A DNA stretch of 64,000 nucleotides. It comes from Calamus simplicifolius (Eukaryota > Streptophyta > Magnoliopsida > Arecales > Arecaceae). The position numbers and the translations under genes are program-made. Below are positions 1-11,532 of this stretch, in pieces. Below the pieces are notes generated by a model that made no database searches, was not told the DNA's origin, and worked only from the letters and a program-made list of their open reading frames with translations. The stretch's first letter is position 1; every line of letters begins with the position of its first letter. Location of the stretch: NCBI GenBank assembly GCA_900491605.1, contig UESW01004817.1, forward strand, positions 560,734 to 624,733. Reading direction: 5' to 3'.

Positions 1-470
1 TGAGTGTTCAATTTAATTTTATAATGTACGTTGCTTTCCTGTTCTAGTCATGAGCCATTCAATTCTCTTTTGACATTTATATCCGTATCTTTCTCCTGCT
101 ATAAATTTTTAATTATATATTATAATTAAGAATAAAGTAAAATTATTGTCAATTTTGAGAGTTTATCTTATCGATTTTGTATAATATTTAATCAATAATC
201 ATAATGACATGAGAGGATGGTATTTCGATGAATCCCCACAAATCCTACATCTCCAATAATCGCACTAGCACCCTCAATGTCTTGTATATATATCAAAACT
301 TTACTTAGGTAAACTTTTCACCCCACAAAATCTTTCTTAATTATCAGCAACAAGTGAGTTTGCCTGACTAATCCATTAAGCCAACTAAATTTTGAGCTAG
401 CGCATGCACTAGGCCCAAACTATATTGGATCTTATCTAAGCTTAAAATTACTTATTTTGGTTCAATCCTT
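1..470. repeat. Dispersed direct repeat, copy 1 (partner at 3236-3870)
   Basis: AT-rich non-coding sequence that reappears, diverged, at 3236-3870. Blocks keep their order: an 'aatttaattttgt'-like start, 'cattcaattctctt', 'ctataaatttttaatt', 'atatatcaaaactttact' and 'ggcccaaactatattggat'. A further partial copy of the first part lies at about 505-615. No coding potential is seen. It may be an old tandem array split by later insertions, or a relic element that I cannot name. Confidence 0.6.
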
Positions 471-615
471 TGTAACATTTATTTATTTTCTTGAATATTC
501 GAATGAATAATGTTCATCTAGTTTCTCAAGTGTTTTAATTTAATTTTGTAATTATGTTTCTTGATTGTTTTATTTGGAGGCCGTTCGATTCTCTTTAAGG
601 TTTATATTGCGATGC

Positions 616-2600
616 GTAGACTGGACTGGACATTGTCGAACACCGTTGAGACTAGTACACATTGCATATCTTCATCCTTATGGTAAGCAACTGATCTCGC
701 AAGCTGAAGTATGTAGATACTTGGATAGATGTGTCGATGCTCGTTATTATAATGATGCATTCGATGACCAGCACACAGAGATCCTATATGGATATTTTAT
801 TTAGTATCGATGATTGATCTTTGATAATAGTGGTGCGAGTGATCCTTTGACTTGAGATCTTCATTGCACCTCATGTGTGGAATGTCATGGTTTGCCATGG
901 ATGGCAAATATGGTGTCGGTTGGGTATAACATGAAGCACATGAAGGTGGTATTTGATTAAGATATGATTCATCTTCTTTCATAGAAAAGGTTATATCCCA
1001 CGGCCACTTGATGGATTAAATTGACTGCTAAATCCTTGCAAGGTTGAGATGGAATTTGAAATGGTTTTGAAGTTTTAATTCATGTGAGTTAATTTTTTCT
1101 GAGATCAAGTAAATAAAGATCATAGCACTGATTGATCTGGAATATGTGACTAAGGGATTGAATCATACGATAACCATTCATGGACAGAGTATTGATGACT
1201 ACGTCAATAAAATCCTTAACACTTGGGTGGTCATGATGCTAGAGGCCGCTCATGATCTATAATCATGAATTCTTTGATTTGATCAAGGGGTTGATTTAAT
1301 CAAAGAATTGACTTGGACAAAGTGTTGATTCACTAGGTCATCCTTAAGGTCAATATTAGGAATATGATTATTGCCAATGTGTCAAGGGACCTAATGGGTC
1401 ACACGCATTAACAAGATTTTGGATGAAGTTAAAATGAGAATTAAGTTGAACTTAATTCAGATTAGATGACCAATTAATTAGGATTGGGTTTGACTCAATC
1501 TTAATGAGAGAACATGAAATTGATGAATAGGATTCATCATAGAGGAAAGAATTTTATGTACAAAGGAGAGACCTTCTGTACATGTGATGTACATATGAAA
1601 TCCATTAATATCCATATGACGGATGGCTTAGGGTAATTGAAATTAATAATGTGATATTTAAGGATCCATATAATGGCATGATTTGATTCGTGGAAACCTA
1701 ATTGAACTGAGGACTAAGATCGTGCTAAGTGAAGGATGGATTCATACTCATGTGATGAGCATGACCCATCTCATGTCATGGAGGAGGGAATACTTATAAT
1801 TTTGGCATCGTCATGAAGCCAAACCTTAGACTTTGGTTTCATGGAATAATTTTTTTTTTATTTTTAGGGATGCAGTTTGATGGTTGTAATCCTAACGATA
1901 ACAAATATCCTATATTTGTTAGGATAATTTGTTATCATGGTTGCATGATTGGATGGTTGGATCAAAATTTCCTTTTGTATCGAATAGGGGTGATGCTCCC
2001 CCTTTCTCTCTCTATTGGATGCCCAGACCCCACTTTCTCTCTCTATAACATCCTTTCTCTTTCTAAAATGTTCCTCTCTCTTGGATGGGTTGAAAGCTCC
2101 TCTCTCTCTCATTTGCTCATACTCTCTTGAGCGGATTGAAGGAAATCATTCTTTTCTTTCTTGATTGATCAAGATTTGATCTTATCAAGAAATTATTATT
2201 TTTTGATAAATCAAGATTTGGTTTAATCAAGAAATCTTTTCTCTCTTGATTGATCAAGATTTGATCTTGATCAAAAAAATTGTTCTCTCTCTTGATCTAA
2301 AAAATCAATTGAAAAAAAAAGGTGCTAGTATCCCTCGCTAAAACGTCATCATCCAATCTTGAAATGATATCACGTTGATCACCATTAGAGGGCAAAGGCA
2401 TGGACGGTTAGTAGTAAATTGTTTACTTCATAACACAAGTATAATCTATTATTAAATTATGCATTATTTCTTGTTGAATCTGTTCCTTAAGGATCATGGG
2501 CTTTAGGAATTAAATTCATATTTATTTTATCTTCTACTGCATGATATATGAATTTAATTCATATAAAAATAGACGAAATTCTCAACATAATGGTTATTGG
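616..2600. repeat. Unidentified inserted repeat, possibly a solo LTR
   Basis: This block separates repeat units that resemble each other on both sides (505-615 and 2600 onward), so it looks like an insertion. It has no credible gene. The composition, a late stretch with 'ggcaaaggcatggacgg', and CT-rich and TTGATCAAG-rich simple repeats at 2140-2310 resemble plant LTRs in general. I could not fix termini or a target duplication. The direct evidence is only the interrupted flanking repeat. Confidence 0.25.
2140..2310. repeat. Short imperfect repeats of a TTGATCAAGATTTGATC-like motif
   Basis: Three imperfect copies of a unit containing 'gatcaagatttgatctt' alternate with 'ctctctct' and 'aagaaa' runs. 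The unit is partly self-complementary (TGATCAAG against CTTGATCA), so each copy can fold. No gene overlaps it. Confidence 0.6.
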
Positions 2601-2696
2601 ATCCCAAGCCATTCAATTTTGTAATATTTATCTATTTTTCCGAATATTTGAATGGATAACATTTATCTACTTTATCGAGTGTTCGTGTATTGAATT

Positions 2697-3020
2697 GAGC
2701 ATTTATAGAGGGTCCAGCATTTAATGCCTGGTTTCTTGAGTGTTTGAATGGAGCATCAAATTAAATTTGGGGCTATCTTTCTATATTGTCCTACTGTCGA
2801 GCCATTTAAATTTTATAATGTTTATCTGCTTTCGTTCCAATTTACTTTTGTAACGTGGGTTGAATGGAGCATTTTTAAAGGATCTAGCATTTAATACCTG
2901 ATTTCTTGAGTGTTTGAATGGAGCGTCGAATTAAATTTGGAGCTATCTTTCCGTATTGCCTTATTCCCGAGCCATTAATTTTTTTTGTAACATTTATCTA
3001 TTTTCTCAAATATTCCAATG
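2697..3020. repeat. Tandem repeat, two copies of about 170 bp
   Basis: Copy 1 starts at 2697 and copy 2 at 2867. Both contain in order 'gagcattt', 'agcatttaat', 'tttcttgagtgtttgaatgg', 'aattaaatttgg', 'gctatcttt' and 'cgagccatt'. The copies differ by scattered substitutions, so this is not a recent or assembly duplication. No coding sequence is seen. Confidence 0.7.
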
Positions 3021-3215
3021 GATAATGTTTATCTGTTTTCTTAATGCTATGTTTGGATGTTTGGAGGGGAAGAAAGGGGAGAGTAAAGGAAAGAAAGGGA
3101 TGGAAGGGAATGGATAATGTTTATCTGTTTCTGTTTTCTTAATGCTATGTTTGGATGTTTGGAAAGAAGGGAGAGTAAAAGGAAAGAAAGGGATGGAAGG
3201 GAATGGATAATGTTT
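3017..3215. repeat. Tandem repeat, about 92-bp unit, two copies plus a partial third
   Basis: 'aatggataatgtttatct' recurs at 3017, 3109 and 3202, giving periods of 92 and 93 bases. Each full unit also holds 'atgctatgtttggatgtttgg' in shortened or full form, then a purine-rich stretch built from 'ggaaagaaagggatgg'. The purine run and 'tatgtttggatg' look like one end of a Tourist-like MITE, but no paired terminus is seen. Confidence 0.7.
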
Positions 3216-3235
3216 ATCTATTTTCTTTTAAGTGT

Positions 3236-3870
3236 TTCAATTTAATTTTGTGATATGTGTTTCTTGACAATCCTGTTCGGAGGTCACTCAATTCTCTTTA
3301 ATGTTTATATTACAATAGCTTAACTCATGTTTGTCTAATGCTCTAAATTTTTAATTGTGTGACATAATTTTAAGGATACTTTTTTAAAGTATTTTTAGAA
3401 AACTATATTTCAATTTCATCCAATAAAAGCCCTATTCGATTGACTTGAGCTAGCCCCTTCTATCATCCCATTATGTCCTTAATTTTTTTTATTTACGACA
3501 TCACTTAGATACAGTGAAATATTGTAAAAAAAGCCTTTTTAAAATAACGTGAGAGAATAATATTTTGGTGAATCTTGACCCAAACTCCTCTTCCAACACG
3601 TCCAAATTTAAGACCCTATCACTATCCAATTCCACACATCCAACAACCGTTCTACCATTCTCAATCTCCTATATATCAAAACTTTATTATGGTAAAATTT
3701 CTACTCTTCTCCTCCACCGTCCTCAAATCTTCCATGCTCCTTCACTAGCTACTAAGGCTCGAAGTGAGCTTGGGCTTAGCCAAGGTTCCACCAAGGGAAC
3801 TTATTTTAAGTCGACTCATGATTTAGGCCTGAACTAAATTGGATCACGTCTAAACTTAAAATTAAAACCT
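3236..3870. repeat. Dispersed direct repeat, copy 2 (partner at 1-470)
   Basis: Diverged copy of the sequence at the window start, in the same orientation and block order. The copy is longer because of small insertions. A 90-codon open frame at 3565-3837 lies inside it, but copy 1 does not keep that frame open, so I do not call it a gene. Confidence 0.6.
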
Positions 3871-5879
3871 CAAAAAATTTGAGTCATGGACCATTACTTG
3901 ACCAAGCATGGATCTACATCAAATTTTGATTCCAAAGAAGGCCTAAAATATTGGTCCTTAATTAGACCCAAATTACGTGGAGCAGTATGAGTCCCAATTA
4001 TCTTTGTTCTCATATTGATCATGAATCCCTAATTCACACCATGAAGTTAGCATCCGAGCCTAGGTTTGTCTAATAACAAGTAAGGTGTAGAAACCTTATA
4101 TGTCTATGTTGTCTGATAATTAGTGGAGCATAGGAATCCAACCTATCTAGGTTTGTTGTTAGCTAGTGGAGCATAAACATGTTTCATGTTTTACATAATT
4201 TCCTTGCCTCTTAAAGTTCTGTGTTAACCTCATCCTTTTGCATGAAGATACTAGTTTTGTGTGTTGACCCACTAACATCTAATATTTAAGTACTTTGAAG
4301 TGCGATAATTTAGATTAAATTAATTATGACTGTAGATTAACATGACATGCCTTTCTAGAGGCACCTATGCGGTGAAGCCTTTCATGTTGGCCGCATTCAC
4401 CAGTAGAAGGGATCAAAAATATAATTCTTAAGGTTTATTTTTAGAACGCATGATTAGAATTTTTAGATCACTAAGGCCAAGTATGCTATTAGCATAAGCA
4501 AAGAAATGTAATTTTGTAAGCTACTTGAGTATCGGACTGAATATACTATTTAATTATTCTTTTACTACTCAAGTAAATAGAAAGACAAGAAATTAAGCTA
4601 AAGTTTATTATATAATAACCTATTTGATGACAAGAGCATCAGATATTAAAGAAAAATTGAAATTAAAAATATGATCTATCAATTTCGATCAGAATAGGTA
4701 ATGTGGAGACTGTTGGTCCTATGATAGTGGAAATAATTAAGTGGCCTTTGAAGTCCATGATGATATTCTAAGATTTTAACCAAAACAATTATGAAAAATT
4801 GTAGAAATATCTAATTTGCATAATGTTATGCTTTCTTTCCTTCCAAAATCATGTAGATTATAATATTTATGCATATCATAGAAATTTTGACTATTTATTA
4901 TTGATTTTTGTTTAGAAATGATTAACATACACACATTGAATTATGATTTTATTGATTATAAAATGGATCCACTTCACAACATACATGAATACATTAATGA
5001 ATTGAATAAGAGATGGAGGCAGCTTTACAGGGATGGCTTCAAGGTTCAGCAGATATTAGAAGTGAGGTTCTGTTAGATTCTTCACTAGATACATGGAAAC
5101 CGGTAGTAAAGATTATCAAAGATAATTTTTCTCTTTCTAATTTATGAAGGAATTGAAGTTAGCAAACAGCATTATATTCATGTTGGGACTAAGGAAATAG
5201 TTATAGTTTCTCAATTCTTAAATATGCAAGATGTAAGGTATATAGGCTTTGGTGTCGGTAAAGGGTGATTGGAGGTGGTCCTGGCTCATGTATTGAATGT
5301 AATATAATAGCCTTCATTATATCCCTTTAAAAAGTGCTAATGAACTTGCTTTGTGTATATTTTGTAAAATATTCTCTTTCAGTTTGTTCATTGAACTATC
5401 ACATAGGTAGGTTTTATGGTTAATGAAATGTTTAAATATATGCATGTTATATTATATTTGATTCTCTGAACATATTATAGATTTCATACCATATTTTTAA
5501 AGTGTTAATAAGTCTCATTGAGTGACAATTCTAAAGTTGGTAGGATTCAAAATAAAATTCTCCTAGAACTAGAATCTTAAGCAATAGAATTACATTCATA
5601 ATAATTAGTTAATTGAAATACAGAAAATGATTAAAATCATAAGGAGTTTTTCACTACCGTGCCATGGTGACTCTTCCACCTAGTTCTACAAGGTAAATGG
5701 TATAATGTGTTGCTTCTAGAATGCGGTCTGGATGTGTTTTGATGTAGCAGGCTTAGGTCAGTTTATGAATAAACTTTTAGTATCGTGGTAATAGGATTCT
5801 AATACTTAGTATCATGCTTTGTATGTCTAATGATTCCATTATTTCATAAATTTAAGGCAACGCTGTATAACATCTATGA
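3871..5879. other. AT-rich sequence without a recognised gene
   Basis: About 2 kb in which no reading frame, RNA gene, terminal inverted repeat or LTR could be supported. Parts may be the decayed 5' half (gag and protease) of the chromovirus whose reverse transcriptase is readable from about 5880, but I could not recognise conserved residues here. Confidence 0.4.
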
Positions 5880-6890
5880 GGTTTAACTACAAATAGCTTC
5901 ATTTGCTATCTTTAAATAAAAAGCTAGTGAAAGAGAACTATATTGTTTAAAGTTTGCTGAATTCTTAAAACAAGGTTGCATAAGGCTTTGGGAAGCTCCA
6001 GTTTCGTATATGAAAGCTTACACATTTGTATTGATCATAGGAAGTTAAGCAAGGTGACTGTGAAGAATCAATATCCTCTGTATAATACTAATTATATAGT
6101 ATATCTTAGTAGTATAATCAATTTTCTGCACAATGTCTAGTGTGTTAGCAAGAGAAGTTGAGCATTAGAAATCATGAGAACCAAAGTAGCCCCTACCTAT
6201 TCCTAAATAGAAAAGAGAACATGTTACTATGGATCTTGTGATGAATTTGCTTAAGACTCCTAAAAGAGGTGATGCAATAAGGGTGATTGTGGATGGATTA
6301 CTAAAATCAGTTTACTTCTTAACCTTCAGAATTTGCAATTTTCTTAAAAGTTTAGCTAAACTCTATATTAAGTATATTCTTCGAGCTTGTGTTAGAAATC
6401 TTATGGTAGTCAGGATTGACATCTCTCTTCATTGAGTTCACCAAATAGTTCCTTTATGAAGCTTTGTAAGGCCATAAGTGTCAATCACCATTGTATTATG
6501 GTGAAGTTGGGAAAATAAGCATATAGAACCTGTTTTAGGACTTGAGATTCTCAAAAGAACCATGAGAAAGTTTGATTGACTTTTAAAAGCTCAAAGTCGA
6601 TGAAAAGCATATGCTGATTATCGCCAACATGAGTAGGAATTTGAAATTGTAGACCTTGAATTCCTTAAGGTTTCTCTTATGAATGATATTGTGAGGTTTT
6701 AAGTTTTAAGTTTTCTCAATGCTTTAAAGTATTTGCTTGACTTGTCTCATTTCTTAGCACCACAACTGATTCAATTTAATGAAGATATATCACATAAAGA
6801 GTAATCCGTTGAAATATTAGATTGTTAGGTTCGTAGGCTCTGTTCTAAAAAATATCCTTGCTAAGGTGAAGATGCCCCCATCCTAGCCTC
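5880..6890 (+). pseudogene. Decayed Ty3/gypsy chromovirus pol (RT, integrase, integrase C-terminus)
   Basis: This is a heavily mutated polyprotein relic of a chromovirus (Del/Tekay-like). Three stretches match the family in the right order. At about 5930-6090 an RT segment reads like 'LKQGCIRLWEAPV' and, in another frame, 'CIDHRKLSKVTVKNQYPL'. At 6217-6435 an integrase segment reads 'HVTMDLVMNLLKTP' and continues to a stop at 6435. At about 6560-6890 the integrase tail contains 'KAYADYRQHE', 'FLKVSLMNDIVRF' and a decayed '(V)EILD' ending. Frames change repeatedly and stops are frequent, so no protein can be made. No LTR could be paired with it. Fragments were read by eye. Confidence 0.75.
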
Positions 6891-7145
6891 ATTAGATACT
6901 GGCTCGATGGAACCACTATAAATCATTCTCCCATGTCAACCTCCTCTAACTGACCTTCTAGGTCTACTCTGACCCTTGCCTCTACCTTTGCCAGAGGATT
7001 GCTCTCTCTCTACTTGCCCTTGTAGTAACCATCCTACAAGACATAATTTATTGCATAGATTCATCATTCAATAACTATAATCATAATCATTCAATCCTAC
7101 TAGACTCATACTCATACTTATTCTTCTAGGACCTAATAACCTAGG

Positions 7146-7157
7146 GCTCTGATACCA
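7146..7157 (-). other. Primer binding site of a minus-strand LTR element
   Basis: The plus strand reads GCTCTGATACCA, so the minus strand reads TGGTATCAGAGC, the usual plant initiator-Met tRNA primer site. It is followed on the plus strand by 'taaattgtggcatcc', which on the minus strand is a typical Gypsy LTR 3' end just before the primer site. It is independent of the plus-strand chromovirus relic. Confidence 0.65.
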
Positions 7158-7760
7158 TAAATTGTGGCATCCTAACCCTCAGGGAAAATCGACAAAGACT
7201 TGCGCACCTGTGGTAATCAGATAGAGTTCTACTAGTCTTTATGTAGCGCTCCATAAAGATTTAGAAAACTCCAACAGATTATCACAACTGAAAGACACCC
7301 AAAATGAGTCTAAAAAAAAAACTTTTCATTATCTTCTCATATACATACACATCACCACAATATAAATTTTTCACATTTTATGACATCCTGCTCAGAAAAA
7401 AAAAGAAAAAAAACTTTTTTCTATGACATCCTTAGGCAGTTTATAAGATCACATTCACAATCGACAACAACCCCAGACACACATATTATACTCATAATTC
7501 CATCCAAAACACAAGTCCTTCTTTCATTTCAAAAGAGTTTATGATAGATCACCAAAACTCATTGTACACATATACATATACATATACATGGATATCACTC
7601 TGCCCTAACTCAATATATAATACTATCATTTATATATTCTTGCATCCAAGCAAGCTTTACAAGCTAAGGGTCCAGTCCCGCTAGCCTTTAAACCTGCAAA
7701 CTCGGCTCACTGATCTGAAAATAGAAGATATCAACCATAGAGGGGTGAGAATATTATATC
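7158..7760 (-). mobile_element. LTR fragment of a minus-strand Gypsy element (outer limit uncertain)
   Basis: Inferred from the adjacent minus-strand primer site. The LTR 3' end would lie at about 7160 and the LTR would extend rightwards. The sequence is non-coding and has A-rich runs and a short 'tacata' microsatellite at about 7566-7590. The internal part left of the primer site (about 6900-7145) is short and decayed, so the element is a fragment. I could not find the LTR 5' end, so 7760 is only where the resemblance becomes untraceable. Confidence 0.4.
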
Positions 7761-7945
7761 AAAATATAATAAACACAGATAACACGAGTAAAAATATAAT
7801 GCCCATTTGAATATGATATTAGAAAACTTAAAACTCAGCTTATTCTTTGAATAATACACATCTTTTGAAATAATATATGATAACTTATAATTTAGCTTAT
7901 ACTTGCAACAACATATTAGTACTAAAATACTCTGAATAACTGTTC

Positions 7946-8230
7946 CACTAAAAAATAAGGCATTTTNTATTGCAACGCATTCAATTGCGTCGCAATATTG
8001 CGACGCATTTAGTTACGTCGCAATATTTAATAATAACATTTTAGATATATTAGCGATGCAATTTGAGTCACTAATGCGTCGCTAATTAATTTTTTTAAAA
8101 ATATTACGACGCCAGGTCATTGCGTCGTAATATTTAATAATAATATTTTGGAAATATTAGCGATGCAATTTCATTCGCTAATGCGTTGCTAATTAATTTT
8201 TTTTAAAATATTAAAATTTAAAATAGTTAA
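7946..8230. repeat. CACTA subterminal repeat block
   Basis: Multiple direct and inverted copies of a 10-14 bp motif, GCGACGCA followed by ATTT or ATTG, alternate with its complement 'gtcgcaatatt'. Subterminal repeats of this kind bind the element-encoded TNPA-like protein in En/Spm elements. The matching block in copy 2 is at 16370-16960. Several repeats have C-to-T changes at CG sites, as expected of methylated DNA. Confidence 0.8.
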
Positions 8231-8377
8231 TACAATTTCATTACATTTAAATATTGATCGAAACATTCATCACTCATATTGATCCAAACATTCATCATTC
8301 AATTTCCAAAAATAATTAATACATTAAAATTTTAAAGTTTTCATGTACAAAATATAAAAAGTAAAGAAAAAAATACA

Positions 8378-9916
8378 TCAAGAATCCGCACGATCACGTG
8401 GAGGCTAGAAACCCTGCGACATGCGGCTAATAATATCCTGCAACTGATGCATCAGCTCTCGCACGTCTGCAAGCTCCTGCTGAAGGCCTCCCGTACGCTG
8501 CTCGAACTCATGCTGAACCTCCTACCGAACCTCCTGCCGAACCTCCTGTCGAACCTCCTGACGAAACTCCTCCGTGATAGATCTCCGAATGTCGTCTAAA
8601 CGCTCGGCAGGAATATCGCCAGAATATCGCGAGCTGGAGGCCTGATGGAGAAAATATGCAGAAGCTCTAGTGCCCAGACATAGACCCTACGGTCTCACGG
8701 CTGAGCACCAACAGCCTCCAAAAACACACGTCGACTCTCCTCTGCTGAGAGTTCGACGGGCGTCCCCCCATCAGTGGAGTCGACCTGCGATGCCTGGGAG
8801 TGAAGCTCCTCGACTCGTGTCTTTGAATTATAAAATCAACAATAAATGAATCAATAAATTTATCTAAATAAAATTTTAGAAATTAAACAGATATAACATA
8901 AAGTTAATTTCTTACCGCAACCTCCCGTGATCGTGTATCGACCCAGGAACCGTCCCTCCTAGTGTGTTGCCCTGAATAGACGAAACTCACCAGGATCTCC
9001 GCCCTCCTGCTCAGACTATAATAACAGAAAAATTGATATTAATGTAAGTATTTGTAAATAACTAAATAAGTAATTAAATTATTTATATTTTCTTACCATA
9101 TGGCATCTGTGCTCCTGAATCGAAATGGAGCCCGAAGTGTGACGGGAGAGACCCATGCCAGGACCGCCCCTCTCGGATCGGCGGTTCGTGCTGGCTGATG
9201 TGGACCTCCTGCGCCAGCCATCAAACTGCCAGACCTGCTGCCACTCGTGCCAAATACCCTCGAGCACATGTGCAGGACGGTGACCCGATGACCTCCAACG
9301 ATGAAGCATGTCGGAGTATCGGCATCCCGTAAGAGCTTCCCATGCTGCCCTAATGGCATCATGGCTGGCAGGGTCCCACGTAAACTTTTTCTGCATTAAA
9401 ATAAATAGTTAGTCTCAGAATTTATTAAGATTAAAAAATTTTATATCAGTGATAAATTGTATTTAATATGTTTACCTGAAACTCTGAAAAATAAAACTTC
9501 CTCGTGGCTGCAGATACATGGCGCCAATCGTAGCCACTGGGATCCGCACGCCTCTGAAATATGGAGCTGATGTGGCTCGATACATGATGCTGCTCAATAA
9601 ATCTATTTAAAAAATGCATGTTTATAAGTAATTGACTTAAAAACATAAACATATTTTTAATTAGTATATACTTACAGCCCATGAGCATCCAGTCGAAGTA
9701 TGGTGCGGCCGACGGTGGAAGAACTCTCGAAGGTCTGTGCGATCGACTGGATAATAATACCAATGCAGGATCACTGCCGACTGTTGGAGAGATCGGAGGC
9801 TGTGCGATGTGTGGAGATCGAAACTCTCCATCTCCAAAGCTCATGTGATCTGATGCGGCAGGGCTACATCCCTTCTCACTCCGTCCGTCGTTGGTAGATC
9901 TATCTCGGCCCATCAT
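8378..9916 (-). pseudogene. Transposase_24-type (Ptta/En/Spm) gene of CACTA copy 1
   Basis: A minus-strand gene with about five exons inferred from splice-like borders: 9916-9676, 9602-9476, 9390-9097, 9014-8916 and 8820-8378. Readable pieces are 'MMGRDRSTNDGRSEK' (start), 'PSAAPYFDWMLMG', 'WDPASHDAIRAAWEAL', 'GIWHEWQQVW', 'SGSISIQEH', 'DGSWVDTRSREVA' and a C-terminal coiled region with repeated 'RQEV'. The order fits plant Transposase_24 proteins, which accompany the catalytic transposase in CACTA elements and probably bind its DNA ends. Two in-frame TAG codons in the last exon (near 8535 and at 8405-8407) and a stop near 8700 break it. At the 8405 position copy 2 reads through to a TGA. The start follows an acceptor-like 'ttttcag'. 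Confidence 0.8.
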
Positions 9917-10019
9917 ACTGAAAATACTAAAGATTCATGAATGTAATTACAATCAATGATCGAATATGTAAAAATATAACATTTATAAAAATAAATTGAA
10001 TTTAAAAAAACCTCTATGT

Positions 10020-10752
10020 TTAGTCGGTTTCATTTGTTTCATGAAATCTTGGTTCAACATCCGATGCCATATCGGACTGCGATTCAGTTTCATTATCATC
10101 GGAAGGAAACCAAACATTTGCATCCGCTATTTCTTAGACATCACCATTTGGATCTCTAAGTGATGTTTCAGGAGCCCTTGTGTCGTCCTCAATTGCATGC
10201 ATTTCCATCTCATCCTCTTGAAATGTAGGGCACTCGGCTGATTGACTTGATGAACTCTCGTCTAATACAATTGTTGAACGTGGAATGATTTTAGAAATAG
10301 CCCACCAATCTCACTTGTCATTGCGCAAACTTGGATATCCGCAGTAAAACACTTGCTGAGCTTGAGATGCAAGGATGAATGATTCATATTTTTGCAATCT
10401 TCATCGATGGTTCACTTCAACTAAATTGTAGTCGTTATGAACCCTTTTGCCCACATGAACTGTCGGATCGAACCAATCGCAACGAAACAATACGGTTCAT
10501 TTCATAGGCCAACCAGGATATTCAACTTCAACCACCTCTACTAACTTTCGTAATAATCCTGCATATTTGCTTCAACACTTTCTCCTTTAACACACACGCC
10601 CCATGCCTCTTGAAGCTGCTAATCGTTTAATCTAAAATTTGTACCCATTAATAAAATAGCCAGTAGAGGTTGTTATGGTTTTCAATGGCCATTGCGATAG
10701 ACATTTAATGAAAATATTGTCGGTTGTGGACCATAGACCGTTTACCTATAAA
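10020..10752 (-). pseudogene. CACTA transposase C-terminal part with DUF4216 (TNP2-like)
   Basis: Minus-strand remains of the catalytic-gene 3' end. Readable pieces are 'RLAASRGMGR', 'CDWFDPTVHVGKRVHNDYN' (19 residues, DUF4216 core), 'VNHR', 'QKYESFILASQAQQVFYCG' and 'SLRNDK', then an acidic serine-rich tail ending '...HETNETD' with a stop at 10020-10022. DUF4216 normally lies downstream of the TNP2 catalytic domain. The gene is interrupted by stops (for example before 'TVLFRCDW'). It seems to start after an acceptor-like 'tttatag' near 10752. The upstream catalytic part is absent. It lies just upstream of the Transposase_24 gene on the same strand. Confidence 0.8.
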
Positions 10753-10871
10753 TTAATAAGCTATTCATAACCAATTCAAAAAATAAAAGCCATGATTGAA
10801 ATTGATTTTTTTTATTTATTGTTAATCACAATTAATTGTAAGAACCTTAATTTCAATGTAACAACTAGAAT

Positions 10872-11524
10872 TAGGGTGGCAATGCAGATGGAGAAATCAG
10901 ATTCCCATGGAAAACTATTATGGTAGAGGTAGATTTGAAGGGATTAAATGGGGATGGAAATAGAGATAAATTTTTCTTTTTTAAAATCTATAGGAATGAG
11001 ACAGTGATTGGAGTCTACATCCTTGAAACCCAGTTCTTTTCTCCAAATATAAAATTACATTTGTACCCTTACTAAATAGTTTTTTAAGGATATTTCTTTA
11101 TCTAAATATTTTTAATAATATAAATGATGTATTAGATATATATATTTATTTATTTATTTTAGATTATATTGTACCTAATTATATACATAATCCCAAGTGA
11201 AATTTTGCAAATTTGGGAGCTTCTATTAAATTTAGGGTTTAGACTCTTAAATTTAGGCCTTATAACGGGTTTTAAATATCCATTAGTTTATAATTTTGGG
11301 CTTCAAATAGTTTTTTTAAATGGAATTTTGCTTAAAGTTAATAGCCAATTTTGAAAAAAAAGAAAAAGAAAAAAGAAGGATTGAAAATTCCTTGTGGCGA
11401 ATAAGGAAGTTTAAGGTGGGGATCGAGCGAAAACATTCCTCATTTAGTGATGGATTGAGGTGAGGGTATGAGATAGGGACCGAGAATATAGTCTCTACTT
11501 CAAATCTACCTATTACCATCACTA
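10872..11524. mobile_element. hAT-like non-autonomous element (MITE)
   Basis: The left end reads TAGGGTGGCAATG and the right end, reverse complemented, TAGTGATGGTAATA, giving an imperfect TIR of hAT type. The 8-base flanks ACTAGAAT (10864-10871) and ATTAGAAT (11525-11532) match at 7 of 8 positions, fitting an 8-bp hAT target duplication. The 653-bp interior has no transposase. It is purine-rich near the left end and has 'gggtatgagataggg' near the right end, a composition common in hAT MITEs. Confidence 0.65.
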
Positions 11525-11532
11525 ATTAGAAT

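Larger units (their letters stand above)
7946..10860 (-). mobile_element. CACTA (En/Spm) transposon copy 1, truncated
   Basis: One terminus is seen at 7946 (CACTAAAAAATAAGG), followed by about 250 bp of subterminal repeats built on GCGACGCAATT/GTCGCAATATT units on both strands. Inside, on the minus strand, lie the C-terminal part of a TNP2-type transposase gene (DUF4216) and then a Transposase_24-type gene, the usual arrangement in plant CACTA elements. The other terminus is missing: recognisable sequence fades beyond an apparent intron at about 10752, shortly before the hAT-like MITE. Copy 2 at 16342-18882 has the same organisation. One N lies at 7967. Confidence 0.85.

Noticed and set aside
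565..804. 79-codon open frame near the window start
   Set aside because: It crosses the edge of a repeat unit and an inserted block and shows no protein family pattern.
1813..2130. 105-codon open frame
   Set aside because: CT-rich simple sequence with an open antisense frame as well; no family pattern.
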